From Clostridia bacterium (lineage in GTDB: Bacteria > Bacillota > Clostridia > Lachnospirales > WQUN01), in contig BNUF01000030.1 of NCBI GenBank assembly GCA_025997155.1, positions 1-21,843 of the forward strand: a stretch of DNA of 21,843 nucleotides, written 5' to 3'. Position numbers and translations under genes: made by a program. The notes under the pieces were generated by a model. The model did not search any database. It had not been told where the DNA came from and was given only the letters and a program-made list of their open reading frames with translations. The first letter of the stretch is position 1. Each line of letters starts with the position of its first letter. Below are positions 16,775-21,843 of this stretch, in pieces.

Positions 16775-17722
16775 ATGGCAGAAAATATATTCACTTCGGA
16801 AGACTTAAAGAAAATGCAGTCGTGGGATTTTGAACACAAAATTCATGTGACACAAATAAGAATACTGGAATTTTACGGAAGAATGGACGGCAAAGTAACA
16901 GTTAGTTTTAGCGGGGGCAAAGACTCAACTGTATTACTCGACTTGGCGCGTAGATGTTTCCCCGACACAAAGGCACTTTATGTTGATACTGGGCTTGAGT
17001 TTCCAGAAGTCCGCAACTTTGCCCTCTCGTTACCGAACGTAATCAAACTTACCCCCGAAATGCGCTTTGACGAGGTTATCAAAGAATACGGTTGGTGCTA
17101 TCCGTCAAAAGACGTTGCAAACGCAGTATTTTACGCAAGACAGGGTAAACGGTGGGCAATTAACTACTTCAAGGGTTTGAACACCGATGGTTCTCGGAGT
17201 TGGTATAAAGAAGCCTATTACAAAAAATGGGCTTTTTTATTAGACAGCGATTTCAAAATTTCCGCCAAATGTTGTGATGTGATGAAAGAAAATCCCCTTA
17301 AATTTTATGCTCAAGAAACTAAAACTAAGCCGATTACAGGAACTCTCACATCTGAAAGTAGCCGCCGCAAACAAGCGTGGCTCAAAACGGGTTGCAACTC
17401 GTTCAAAAAGGGCAAGGAAATATCAAAACCGCTAAGTTTTTGGAGTGAACAAGATATTTTACGGTATCTTCGTGACTTCAAAATCCCATACGCAAGTGTT
17501 TACGGTGATATTGTAGAGGATAAAAAAGGCAAACTAAAAACTACTGGCGAAAGACGTACAGGTTGTACATTTTGTCCCATAGGCTGTCACCTCGACAAGG
17601 TTAATACTTTTCAGCGGCTTGAATACTCGCGTCCCGCACGGCATAGATACATCATAAACGACCTAGGACTGGGAGACCTACTCGACTTCGTAGGCGTTGA
17701 TTATGGAAGAAAATATCCGTAA
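16775..17722 (+). CDS. PAPS/APS-reductase-like PP-loop protein with Fe-S cysteine pattern
   Basis: 315-residue protein of the PAPS reductase/PP-loop ATP pyrophosphatase-related superfamily. The nucleotide loop SFSGGKDS is at 44-51, followed by LYVDTGLEFPEVR, typical of the superfamily. Cysteines C166-C167 and C264-x-x-C267 reproduce the CC/CxxC pattern that binds [4Fe-4S] in APS reductases; C271 and H272 follow. It has no obvious sulfate-assimilation neighbours. Related stand-alone proteins are common in phages and conjugative elements, and DndC of the phosphorothioation system belongs to the same superfamily, so a nucleic-acid modification role is possible but unproven. It starts 29 bases after topB; a new promoter begins 22 bases after its stop. 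Confidence 0.85.
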   Translation: MAENIFTSEDLKKMQSWDFEHKIHVTQIRILEFYGRMDGKVTVSFSGGKDSTVLLDLARRCFPDTKALYVDTGLEFPEVRNFALSLPNVIKLTPEMRFDEVIKEYGWCYPSKDVANAVFYARQGKRWAINYFKGLNTDGSRSWYKEAYYKKWAFLLDSDFKISAKCCDVMKENPLKFYAQETKTKPITGTLTSESSRRKQAWLKTGCNSFKKGKEISKPLSFWSEQDILRYLRDFKIPYASVYGDIVEDKKGKLKTTGERRTGCTFCPIGCHLDKVNTFQRLEYSRPARHRYIINDLGLGDLLDFVGVDYGRKYP

Positions 17723-17744
17723 CGAAACTGTAATAATTTCGCTC

Positions 17745-17773
17745 TTGACTTTTGACGCAAAGTTTGATAAAAT
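17745..17773 (+). promoter_or_regulatory. Consensus sigma-A promoter of the structured RNA
   Basis: TTGACT (17745-17750) and TAAAAT (17768-17773) are separated by exactly 17 bases. The expected transcript start is near 17780, 7 bases after the -10 box. There is no coding sequence between here and 18008, so this promoter serves the RNA and, by read-through, the following gene. Confidence 0.85.
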
Positions 17774-17779
17774 ATAGTT

Positions 17780-17992
17780 ACATTAAACTAAAAATTAAGG
17801 TTTATGTCATAACAGGCAACGGCGTGTGTCTGTTGAAGTGTTGAAGCCAAGTAGCGTGCCGATATGCCTTGCTTGGCGGAGCTTTCAAGAGGGGTTGTGC
17901 AACGGTACCCCAAATCGGCGTAGGTGTAAAAACCGAAAGAAAATGCTCAAAGGCGTTCCGTTGCTTTAATCAACGGAACGCCTTTTATTTTT
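17780..17992 (+). ncRNA. Structured non-coding RNA with pseudoknot, family not recognised
   Basis: A roughly 210-base transcript with its own promoter and terminator. The stems I can draw are: closing stem GGTTT/AAACC (17799-17803/17930-17934); an 8-bp hairpin at 17811-17818/17827-17834 with one G-U; a stem GCCAAG/CTTGGC (17846-17851/17872-17877) topped by GCGT/ATGC (17854-17857/17864-17867, one G-U); and GGGGT/ACCCC (17891-17895/17907-17911). The whole 6-base apical loop GCCGAT (17858-17863) is complementary to ATCGGC at 17914-17919, a clear pseudoknot. TGTTGAAG is tandemly repeated at 17831-17846. It matches no riboswitch or housekeeping RNA that I know. It could be a trans-acting RNA, a cis regulator, or an RNA antitoxin for the next gene. 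Confidence 0.75.
17949..17992 (+). terminator. Strong intrinsic terminator of the structured RNA
   Basis: A perfect 13-bp stem (17951-17963 with 17971-17983), extendable to 15 bp by A-T pairs, with a 7-base loop and the T-rich tail TTTTATTTTT. It lies directly before AGAGAGG, the ribosome binding site of the gene at 18008, so that gene needs read-through from 17745 or another promoter. The left arm contains CCGTTGC (17958-17964), complementary to GCAACGG in two places of the RNA (17816-17822, 17899-17905). Confidence 0.9.
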
Positions 17993-18007
17993 AGAGAGGC
18001 AATTATT

Positions 18008-18730
18008 ATGGACAAACTACAAAAAAGCGCATTTGCGTTTCTCGAATTGTTAAACACAAGGTACAATATTACTCTTGGGCGAAACGCCAAACAAACAGAT
18101 TTAGCTATTGCCTTTGCAAAGGTTGACTTTCATCACCTCGCAGGACTTCATAAACTCAAGGATAATAGAATATCAACAGGAAATCGCGAAAAAATTTTTG
18201 ATAACATAATACATAATAAAATAACATTTGCAGATATAAGCGACAGCAAATATTTGGACAGCGTATTAAGTCGTCTGTCAGCTGCTCATCTATTGGAGAC
18301 TCTTTTAGACTGCAATTCTCTTGTTTTTCGTTACAACGAGAGAATAAATGTATTTTCAGTAATCCAAGCAGATTATTTTTTGAAAAGCAGTCACGAAAAA
18401 CAGGATTATTACATTTTTATAGACAAAGAGGAAGATTCTGATACGCATTTTTGCCGTTCGTTTTTTCCAAAAGAAAACAAAGACTATACTTTGCGGCAAC
18501 CACAATATACGGTAATCTACAAAGAAAAAGTAAATTTACTTACGGGCGAAAAAATTGTTCAATGCGACAAACTCACTCCAAAAGCCCAAAAAACTACCTC
18601 TTTAGAGGAAATTTTGGCGAACGCAAAAACCAAATCCGACAAATATAACAAGGAGCGAGAACAAAACAAACAAGGCAAACAGGGCGACTTATCCAAGGGA
18701 ATAAAAAAATCGGACAACGAAATCGAGTAA
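18008..18730 (+). CDS. Putative PBECR4-like (BECR-fold nuclease-like) protein
   Basis: 240-residue protein. I recognise a resemblance to PBECR4-domain proteins, a family assigned to the Barnase-EndoU-ColicinE5/D-RelE-like nuclease group of phage and mobile-element proteins. The signs are VDFHHLAGLHKLKDN (residues ~38-52), DNIIHNKITFADISDSKYL (~63-81), YIFIDKEEDSDTHFCRSFFP (~137-156) and the ending YTVIYKEKVNLLTGEKI. Residues ~205-240 are a charged tail. It is AT-rich compared with the transfer genes. The ATG at 18008 follows AGAGAGG. It lies behind the structured RNA and its terminator, a layout like type III toxin-antitoxin loci; a toxin or RNase role is inference, and no catalytic residue can be named with certainty. 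Confidence 0.6.
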   Translation: MDKLQKSAFAFLELLNTRYNITLGRNAKQTDLAIAFAKVDFHHLAGLHKLKDNRISTGNREKIFDNIIHNKITFADISDSKYLDSVLSRLSAAHLLETLLDCNSLVFRYNERINVFSVIQADYFLKSSHEKQDYYIFIDKEEDSDTHFCRSFFPKENKDYTLRQPQYTVIYKEKVNLLTGEKIVQCDKLTPKAQKTTSLEEILANAKTKSDKYNKEREQNKQGKQGDLSKGIKKSDNEIE

Positions 18731-18739
18731 ATCAAGCGC

Positions 18740-18776
18740 AACGCCTTGTCATTGCTACATTGGCGAGGTGTTTTTT
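18740..18776 (+). terminator. Probable intrinsic terminator after the PBECR4-like gene
   Basis: AACGCCTTG (18740-18748) pairs with CGAGGTGTT (18764-18772) over 9 positions including two G-U pairs, with a 15-base loop, and runs into TTTTTT (18771-18776). The flanking GCGCAA and TTGCGC could extend it. The long loop makes its efficiency uncertain. Confidence 0.55.
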
Positions 18777-18800
18777 GCGCGTAAAATCGGGGGGACATAT

Positions 18801-19571
18801 ATGGCACTTGAAAATATTGCAAACGTAAAAACTGATTTGATTGATGTGTCTATTAAAAAATCTATTCATTCACAAGAATTTTTGATATTTTTGCTTCGAG
18901 AGAACAAGATAACTATTTCAATATTGCCATTTCACCTAAGAGCCAATATTAGAATATATGAAGCTGGATTTTGGGTTAGCGATTGCGGCATTAAGTCGTT
19001 TATAGCGGATATGGAGCGATTGGCAGACGATATTTTGAAAATGGCTGTTGAAGTTCGAGTTCCATTTATCAATCTGTTCAAAAACAACTTAAAAACACAC
19101 GGAAACTCCGAAAACTTGATGATGACAAATGCCATTATGCAAAATTTTATCAATAACGATGTACTTAAAATTTTGGAAACCTTTGACAAAGAAATTATTA
19201 CGGAGGGCAATCCTCTTAAATATCCCGCTGAATATCTATGGAGCGAAACTATATTTTTTTTGGAAAATCTGTTATTATGTAATAAGATACGACTTCGCGA
19301 TATTCCGTATGAGGTTCGTTCGGAGGTTTCCATATACAAAACTGCGTTTCGAGCCGACAGACGGCGAGATGTTTTGCTTATAGAAGACATAGAAATTTTA
19401 TTTGACGATATTTGCAAAATGGATACTGGATTTCATAAAGAACAACTTAAAAATACGCTCAAAGATGTTATAAAATCGCCGTATCTCCATAGCAGAGAGG
19501 ACGAGAATAGATTTGATTATTACCGACAAAATCGTGGAGCAGAAATACTGCAAACATTGTGTGATAAATAA
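18801..19571 (+). CDS. Unknown protein with two copies of one domain
   Basis: 256-residue, AT-rich, probably cytosolic protein that I do not recognise. It contains two diverged copies of a ~70-residue unit: residues ~26-98 and ~150-222. Aligned landmarks are LRENKITISILPFHLRANIR against LLCNKIRLRDIPYEVRSEVS, IYEAGF against IYKTAF, and DMERLADDILKM against DIEILFDDICKM, at a constant offset near 124 residues. No catalytic motif, signal peptide or membrane span is seen. It starts at ATG 18801, 6 bases after GGGGGG; an upstream ATG at 18768 lies inside the preceding terminator. Its last 59 bases overlap the acetyltransferase gene if that starts at 19513. It may be a structural or immunity-like partner in the cargo cluster; that is speculation. 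Confidence 0.75.
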   Translation: MALENIANVKTDLIDVSIKKSIHSQEFLIFLLRENKITISILPFHLRANIRIYEAGFWVSDCGIKSFIADMERLADDILKMAVEVRVPFINLFKNNLKTHGNSENLMMTNAIMQNFINNDVLKILETFDKEIITEGNPLKYPAEYLWSETIFFLENLLLCNKIRLRDIPYEVRSEVSIYKTAFRADRRRDVLLIEDIEILFDDICKMDTGFHKEQLKNTLKDVIKSPYLHSREDENRFDYYRQNRGAEILQTLCDK

Positions 19572-20124
19572 AACAGCAAGAGATTTAGCGCAAATGTGTA
19601 TAAATAAGGAACACCAAATTTTAGCTTTAGAGAATAGATTATCAAAAGGCGAAAACATAATATACAGCAATTATAAGGACAACTGTTTTACTATTGCTAC
19701 TTCTGTCGAAAGGCTATTTTCAGACGGCAGAATAGACGACTATGAATATAAGTTATACTTGTTGCCGAATCATATAAACGAATTCTTTGAAGCTGGCAGT
19801 ATGCGTTTTAGATTTATGTATGAATACTGTTATATAAACAACACTTATAAATTTCTTAATAAAATCAAGTTGGAAGATATTATCATTGATAAAGATTATA
19901 GAAAAAATGGATACGCTACCATACTCCTAAATTTGCTAACCGAATATACGAGAAATCACAGTAATTCAATACTTGAAATAGGGGGTATATTATCTTTTGT
20001 AGATAAAGAAACACCTGAGAAAGCAGAAGAATTACGCTCGTTCTATAAAAAACGCGGTTTTACTGTTGAGGAAAATGAACGTTATAACGGTATTGACAGT
20101 ATATCAAAACTTGTCGCCTTGTAG
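19513..20124 (+). CDS. GNAT-family N-acetyltransferase
   Basis: Up to 203 residues. The C-terminal half looks like a GNAT acetyltransferase: acetyl-CoA loop motif A is RKNGYAT at 130-136 (R-x-x-G-x-A) after the strand LEDIIIDKDY, and the late FYKKRGF (177-183) is the usual motif B helix-strand. The N-terminal ~100 residues are less typical, with C13-x-x-C16 near the start. The start is uncertain: TTG 19513 has AGAGAGG about 12 bases upstream and overlaps the previous gene by 59 bases, while ATG 19594 is a shorter alternative. The substrate is unknown; GNAT enzymes on mobile elements include antibiotic-modifying enzymes and tRNA-acetylating toxins. A terminator overlaps its stop codon. Confidence 0.75.
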   Translation: MIITDKIVEQKYCKHCVINKTARDLAQMCINKEHQILALENRLSKGENIIYSNYKDNCFTIATSVERLFSDGRIDDYEYKLYLLPNHINEFFEAGSMRFRFMYEYCYINNTYKFLNKIKLEDIIIDKDYRKNGYATILLNLLTEYTRNHSNSILEIGGILSFVDKETPEKAEELRSFYKKRGFTVEENERYNGIDSISKLVAL

Positions 20125-20142
20125 TATATAGGCGGCTTTTTT
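20113..20142 (+). terminator. Intrinsic terminator closing the AT-rich cargo block
   Basis: GTCGCC (20113-20118) pairs with GGCGGC (20131-20136) with one G-U, a 12-base loop, then TTTTTT (20137-20142). The stem includes the last codons of the acetyltransferase gene. Confidence 0.7.
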
Positions 20143-20166
20143 ATGTTAAGAATTATGGAGGTACAT

Positions 20167-20733
20167 ATGAAATTTGAGATAGTTTTTGGAGATATTACAA
20201 AAATAGGCACGGAAGCGGTTGTGAACGCGGCGAACAATCAGCTTAAACAGGGTGCGGGAGTTTGCGGCGCGATATTCAAGGCGGTTGGGGCGATTGACCT
20301 CCAAAATGAATGTAACCGCATTGGTTATTGTAAAACGGGCGAAGCCGTACTAACAAGTGGGTATGCTCTTTGCAAGTATGTCATTCACACGGTCGGTTCA
20401 ATTTGGAAAGACGGAAGCGACAGCGAAAAAGCCCTTTTGAAAAACTGCTACACAAATTCGCTTTTACTCGCCAAACAGTATAACGTGAAATCAATCGCCT
20501 TTCCGCTTATTTCGGCGGGGATTTACGGCTTTCCCGAAAACGAAGCCGAAGCCGTAGCAGTCGAGGCAATTAACGAGTTTCAAACAGGCAACCGAGATAG
20601 TGATATGACGGTTTATCTCGTCAAATTCAATGAAGCTAACCTCTTGTTTCCGAAAATGCAGACGATGCCACTAAAAAAGCGCAGTTTGCCATTATTATCT
20701 TTGATGTTAGGAAAGAGTTTGAAAAATAAGTAG
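20167..20733 (+). CDS. Macrodomain protein (ADP-ribose binding or hydrolysing)
   Basis: 188-residue protein. Residues 1-155 are a clear macrodomain of the YmdB/MacroD type: VFGDITKI, then VVNAANNQLKQGAGVCGAIF (18-37), and the phosphate-binding loop PLISAGIYGFP (113-123). Such proteins bind ADP-ribose or remove it from proteins, RNA or O-acetyl-ADP-ribose. ATG 20167 is preceded by GGAGGT at good spacing; an earlier ATG at 20143 would sit in the terminator tail. The base composition returns to that of the transfer genes. The last ~30 residues are basic and unlike the family, while another frame over the same bases reads more like protein, so the 3' end may be frameshifted or fused. Confidence 0.85.
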   Translation: MKFEIVFGDITKIGTEAVVNAANNQLKQGAGVCGAIFKAVGAIDLQNECNRIGYCKTGEAVLTSGYALCKYVIHTVGSIWKDGSDSEKALLKNCYTNSLLLAKQYNVKSIAFPLISAGIYGFPENEAEAVAVEAINEFQTGNRDSDMTVYLVKFNEANLLFPKMQTMPLKKRSLPLLSLMLGKSLKNK

Positions 20734-20751
20734 GAAAGCGGGCTTGCGTCA

Positions 20752-20993
20752 ATGAGTATAGGCGATAGGATAAAGACATATCGAAAAGAATTAAAAATGT
20801 CGCAGGAGGATTTAGACAAGCGGACGAACAAGTTAGAGATAACGGAATAATACCCCGAGGACGACAGAAACATTATTGTTAGTCGGATAATGACGGTGCT
20901 TTTTTCTATGAATAAACAAACTTTAGAACGAATATATGAGGTTCTTTGCGATTTATCGGTGTTTCCTAAATACCAAGAGGATAAAGAACTTTG
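20752..20993 (+). pseudogene. Decayed XRE-family regulator (internal deletion plus stop)
   Basis: From ATG 20752 the frame reads MSIGDRIKTYRKELKMSQED and goes on to EIT, matching the start of the HTH in the intact gene at 21007. It then stops at TAA 20848-20850. In the same frame the sequence resumes as DDRNIIVSRIMTVLFSMN and runs to TGA 20991-20993, matching the C-terminal part of the intact protein (DDVRNLIISRIMSVLFVMN). About 45 codons of the HTH core are missing. It is a paralogous copy, decayed by deletion. It starts 18 bases after the macrodomain gene's stop. Confidence 0.85.
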
Positions 20994-21006
20994 AGGGGGC
21001 TTGTGT

Positions 21007-21369
21007 ATGACTATCGGCGACAGGATACGAGTTTGCAGGGCAAAGCAGAGAATGACGCAAAAAGCCTTATCGAAATCCACAGGGATACCCGAAATAACGC
21101 TTAGAGGATACGAGAGTAATAAATTTGTCCCCAAAGAAGCTAAAATCGAAAAAATAGCGGAAGCGTTAGGAATGTCCGTTGAGGACTTGTGTAACAGAAA
21201 AAAGAGGGCAGAGCCGCCGCCCGAAACTCCCGACGACGTTCGCAACCTCATTATCAGTCGGATAATGTCTGTATTGTTTGTTATGAATACGCGAAGTTTA
21301 GAAAATGTATACGAGATTCTTTCAAATTTATCAATGCTGGCTAAATATCAAAAAGATAATGAATTTTAA
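21007..21369 (+). CDS. XRE-family HTH regulator, intact paralogue
   Basis: 120-residue protein. The N-terminal HTH_3 domain spans ~1-63: MTIGDRIRVCRAKQRMTQKA, the recognition helix region GIPEITLRGYESNKFVP, and MSVEDLCNR. A Pro-rich linker (~69-76) leads to a helical C-terminal domain (DDVRNLIISRIMSVLF, LENVYEILSNLS). The ATG at 21007 has GAGGGGG 7 bases upstream; the TTG at 21001 is too close to it. The decayed copy just upstream shares both ends, and the regulator at 14253 shares the HTH. It lies just before the palindromic promoter at 21394, which it might control, but the palindrome could equally be bound by the antitoxin. Confidence 0.85.
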   Translation: MTIGDRIRVCRAKQRMTQKALSKSTGIPEITLRGYESNKFVPKEAKIEKIAEALGMSVEDLCNRKKRAEPPPETPDDVRNLIISRIMSVLFVMNTRSLENVYEILSNLSMLAKYQKDNEF

Positions 21370-21393
21370 GTTTTGGAAAAGTTTTTGAAATTA

Positions 21394-21437
21394 CCTCTTG
21401 ACATACTGTACAAAATATTGTACAATATGTCAAGAGG
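21394..21437 (+). promoter_or_regulatory. Sigma-A promoter embedded in a 44-base palindrome (operator)
   Basis: The arms CCTCTTGACATA (21394-21405) and TATGTCAAGAGG (21426-21437) are perfect complements. Inside them is a second pair TGTACA/TGTACA (21407-21412, 21419-21424), with one mismatch between the pairs and a 6-base centre. TTGACA (21398-21403) and TACAAT (21421-21426) form a consensus promoter with a 17-base spacer. Transcription should start near 21433. A dimeric repressor here would block both boxes; autoregulation by the Phd/YefM antitoxin is the likely use. Confidence 0.85.
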
Positions 21438-21444
21438 TGATTTT

Positions 21445-21675
21445 TTGATAGCGGTTAATTATTCATACGCACGAGAGAATTTTAAGCGATTTTGCGACGC
21501 TGCTGTACACGAAAACGAAACGGTAATAGTTACGCGCAAGCAGGGCGAAAATGTCGTTATACTGTCTGAAACGGAGTATAACAACCTCACAAAAGACGTT
21601 TATGTACGCTTTAATCAAGAAGATTATAACTTGCTTTTGACGGCAATAAACCGACAAAAAACAGAAAATACATAG
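21445..21675 (+). CDS. Phd/YefM-family antitoxin without an adjacent toxin
   Basis: 76-residue protein MIAVNYSYARENFKRFCDAA then ENETVIVTRKQGENVVILSE and EYNNL, the standard N-terminal DNA-binding fold of Phd/YefM antitoxins; residues ~52-76 would be the toxin-binding tail (VRFNQEDYNLLLTAINRQKT). The start is TTG 21445, 5 bases or so after AAGAGGTG. The frame is open further upstream, but an ATG at 21427 lies ahead of the expected transcript start near 21433, so it cannot be used from this promoter. The next gene starts 13 bases after its stop and is a large helicase/methylase-type protein, not a RelE/YoeB toxin. It may serve mainly as an autorepressor of that gene, or its toxin may be elsewhere. 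Confidence 0.85.
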   Translation: MIAVNYSYARENFKRFCDAAVHENETVIVTRKQGENVVILSETEYNNLTKDVYVRFNQEDYNLLLTAINRQKTENT

Positions 21676-21688
21676 AGGGGGATTTTGG

Positions 21689-21843
21689 TTGGCTGATGAA
21701 CTGATAGACGCAAAACGGCTATATAACAAGACCGCGCAAAAAATTTTATCGGACGGCAAAAATTGGCTGTCGTTCCTTGATACGGCGGCGCGGAACTACA
21801 CGCACTCGTTCGACAAGCAACTTATGATTTACGCGCAAAACCC
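21689..21843 (+). CDS. Start of large helicase/methylase-type conjugative element protein (3' end outside window)
   Basis: Only the first 51 codons are present. They start at TTG 21689, 7 bases after GAGGGGG (21675-21681). The segment NWLSFLDTAARNYTHSFDKQ, followed by LMIYAQNP, matches the conserved opening of the very large SNF2/DEAD-helicase and N6-methylase-like proteins found downstream of topB in Tn1549-like elements (the general form is NW..FL.TAA..Y...F..QL.IYAQ.P). These are thought to act on DNA during transfer or to protect it. The identification rests on this N-terminal signature and gene order alone. Confidence 0.7.
   Translation, partial: MADELIDAKRLYNKTAQKILSDGKNWLSFLDTAARNYTHSFDKQLMIYAQN

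Noticed and set aside
17723..17741. Small CGAAA/TTTCG hairpin after the PAPS-reductase-like gene as a terminator
   Set aside because: Five weak base pairs and no T-run; read-through into the RNA region is likely.
17780..17992. Known riboswitch or catalytic RNA (SAM, cobalamin, THF, c-di-GMP, group II intron, hammerhead, tmRNA, 6S)
   Set aside because: None of the conserved cores that I can recall for these families is present; a covariance search is needed to rule out less familiar families such as raiA-type RNAs.
1..21843. CRISPR arrays, tRNA or rRNA genes, insertion sequences
   Set aside because: I saw no regularly spaced repeats, no tRNA-like cloverleaf with a TTC loop, no rRNA sequence and no transposase gene.

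Overview
This window is the interior of an integrative and conjugative element of the Tn1549/CTn type from a Firmicute, most likely a Clostridia-class gut-type bacterium. I base this on gene content and order (ParA/ParB, PcfB, VirD4-type coupling protein, Maff2, TrbL-like, PrgI, VirB4, NlpC/P60 hydrolase, DUF4315, DUF4366, TopB, then the start of a very large helicase/methylase-type gene), on Gram-positive ribosome binding sites, and on frequent TTG starts. Families were recognised by reading the protein sequences; no database search was run. Every gene is on the plus strand. Both ends are cut: ParA lacks its start and the last gene has only its first 51 codons. No integrase, relaxase, att site or selectable resistance gene is present.

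Layout. Positions 1-1624 hold the partition pair parA-parB, closed by a hairpin terminator. A 279-base non-coding stretch (1625-1903) holds a nested inverted-repeat structure of unknown role. Positions 1904-17722 form one dense, probably co-transcribed block: two small DNA-binding proteins, the mating apparatus (coupling protein, membrane proteins, VirB4 ATPase, cell-wall hydrolase, surface protein), an XRE regulator, topoisomerase III and a PAPS-reductase-like enzyme with an iron-sulfur-type cysteine pattern. The transfer genes work together as a type IV secretion system: VirD4 recruits the DNA, VirB4 powers the channel, TrbL/PrgI/Maff2 form the membrane part, and the NlpC/P60 protein opens the wall.

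The most interesting part is the cargo at 17723-20994. A consensus promoter drives a roughly 210-base RNA with several stems and an exact loop-to-downstream pseudoknot. It ends in a strong terminator, and right after it comes a gene that resembles PBECR4, a family placed in the BECR nuclease group. RNA, then leaky terminator, then nuclease-like gene is the layout of type III toxin-antitoxin loci, although the RNA is not a tandem-repeat antitoxin. The next genes (18008-20124) are clearly AT-rich and look imported: the PBECR4-like protein, an unknown protein made of two copies of one domain, and a GNAT acetyltransferase. A macrodomain gene with a suspicious 3' end and a decayed copy of an XRE regulator follow.

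The right end (21007-21843) holds an intact XRE regulator and a solitary Phd/YefM antitoxin, whose promoter lies inside a 44-base palindrome. Last comes the start of the large helicase/methylase-like protein, probably driven by the same promoter.
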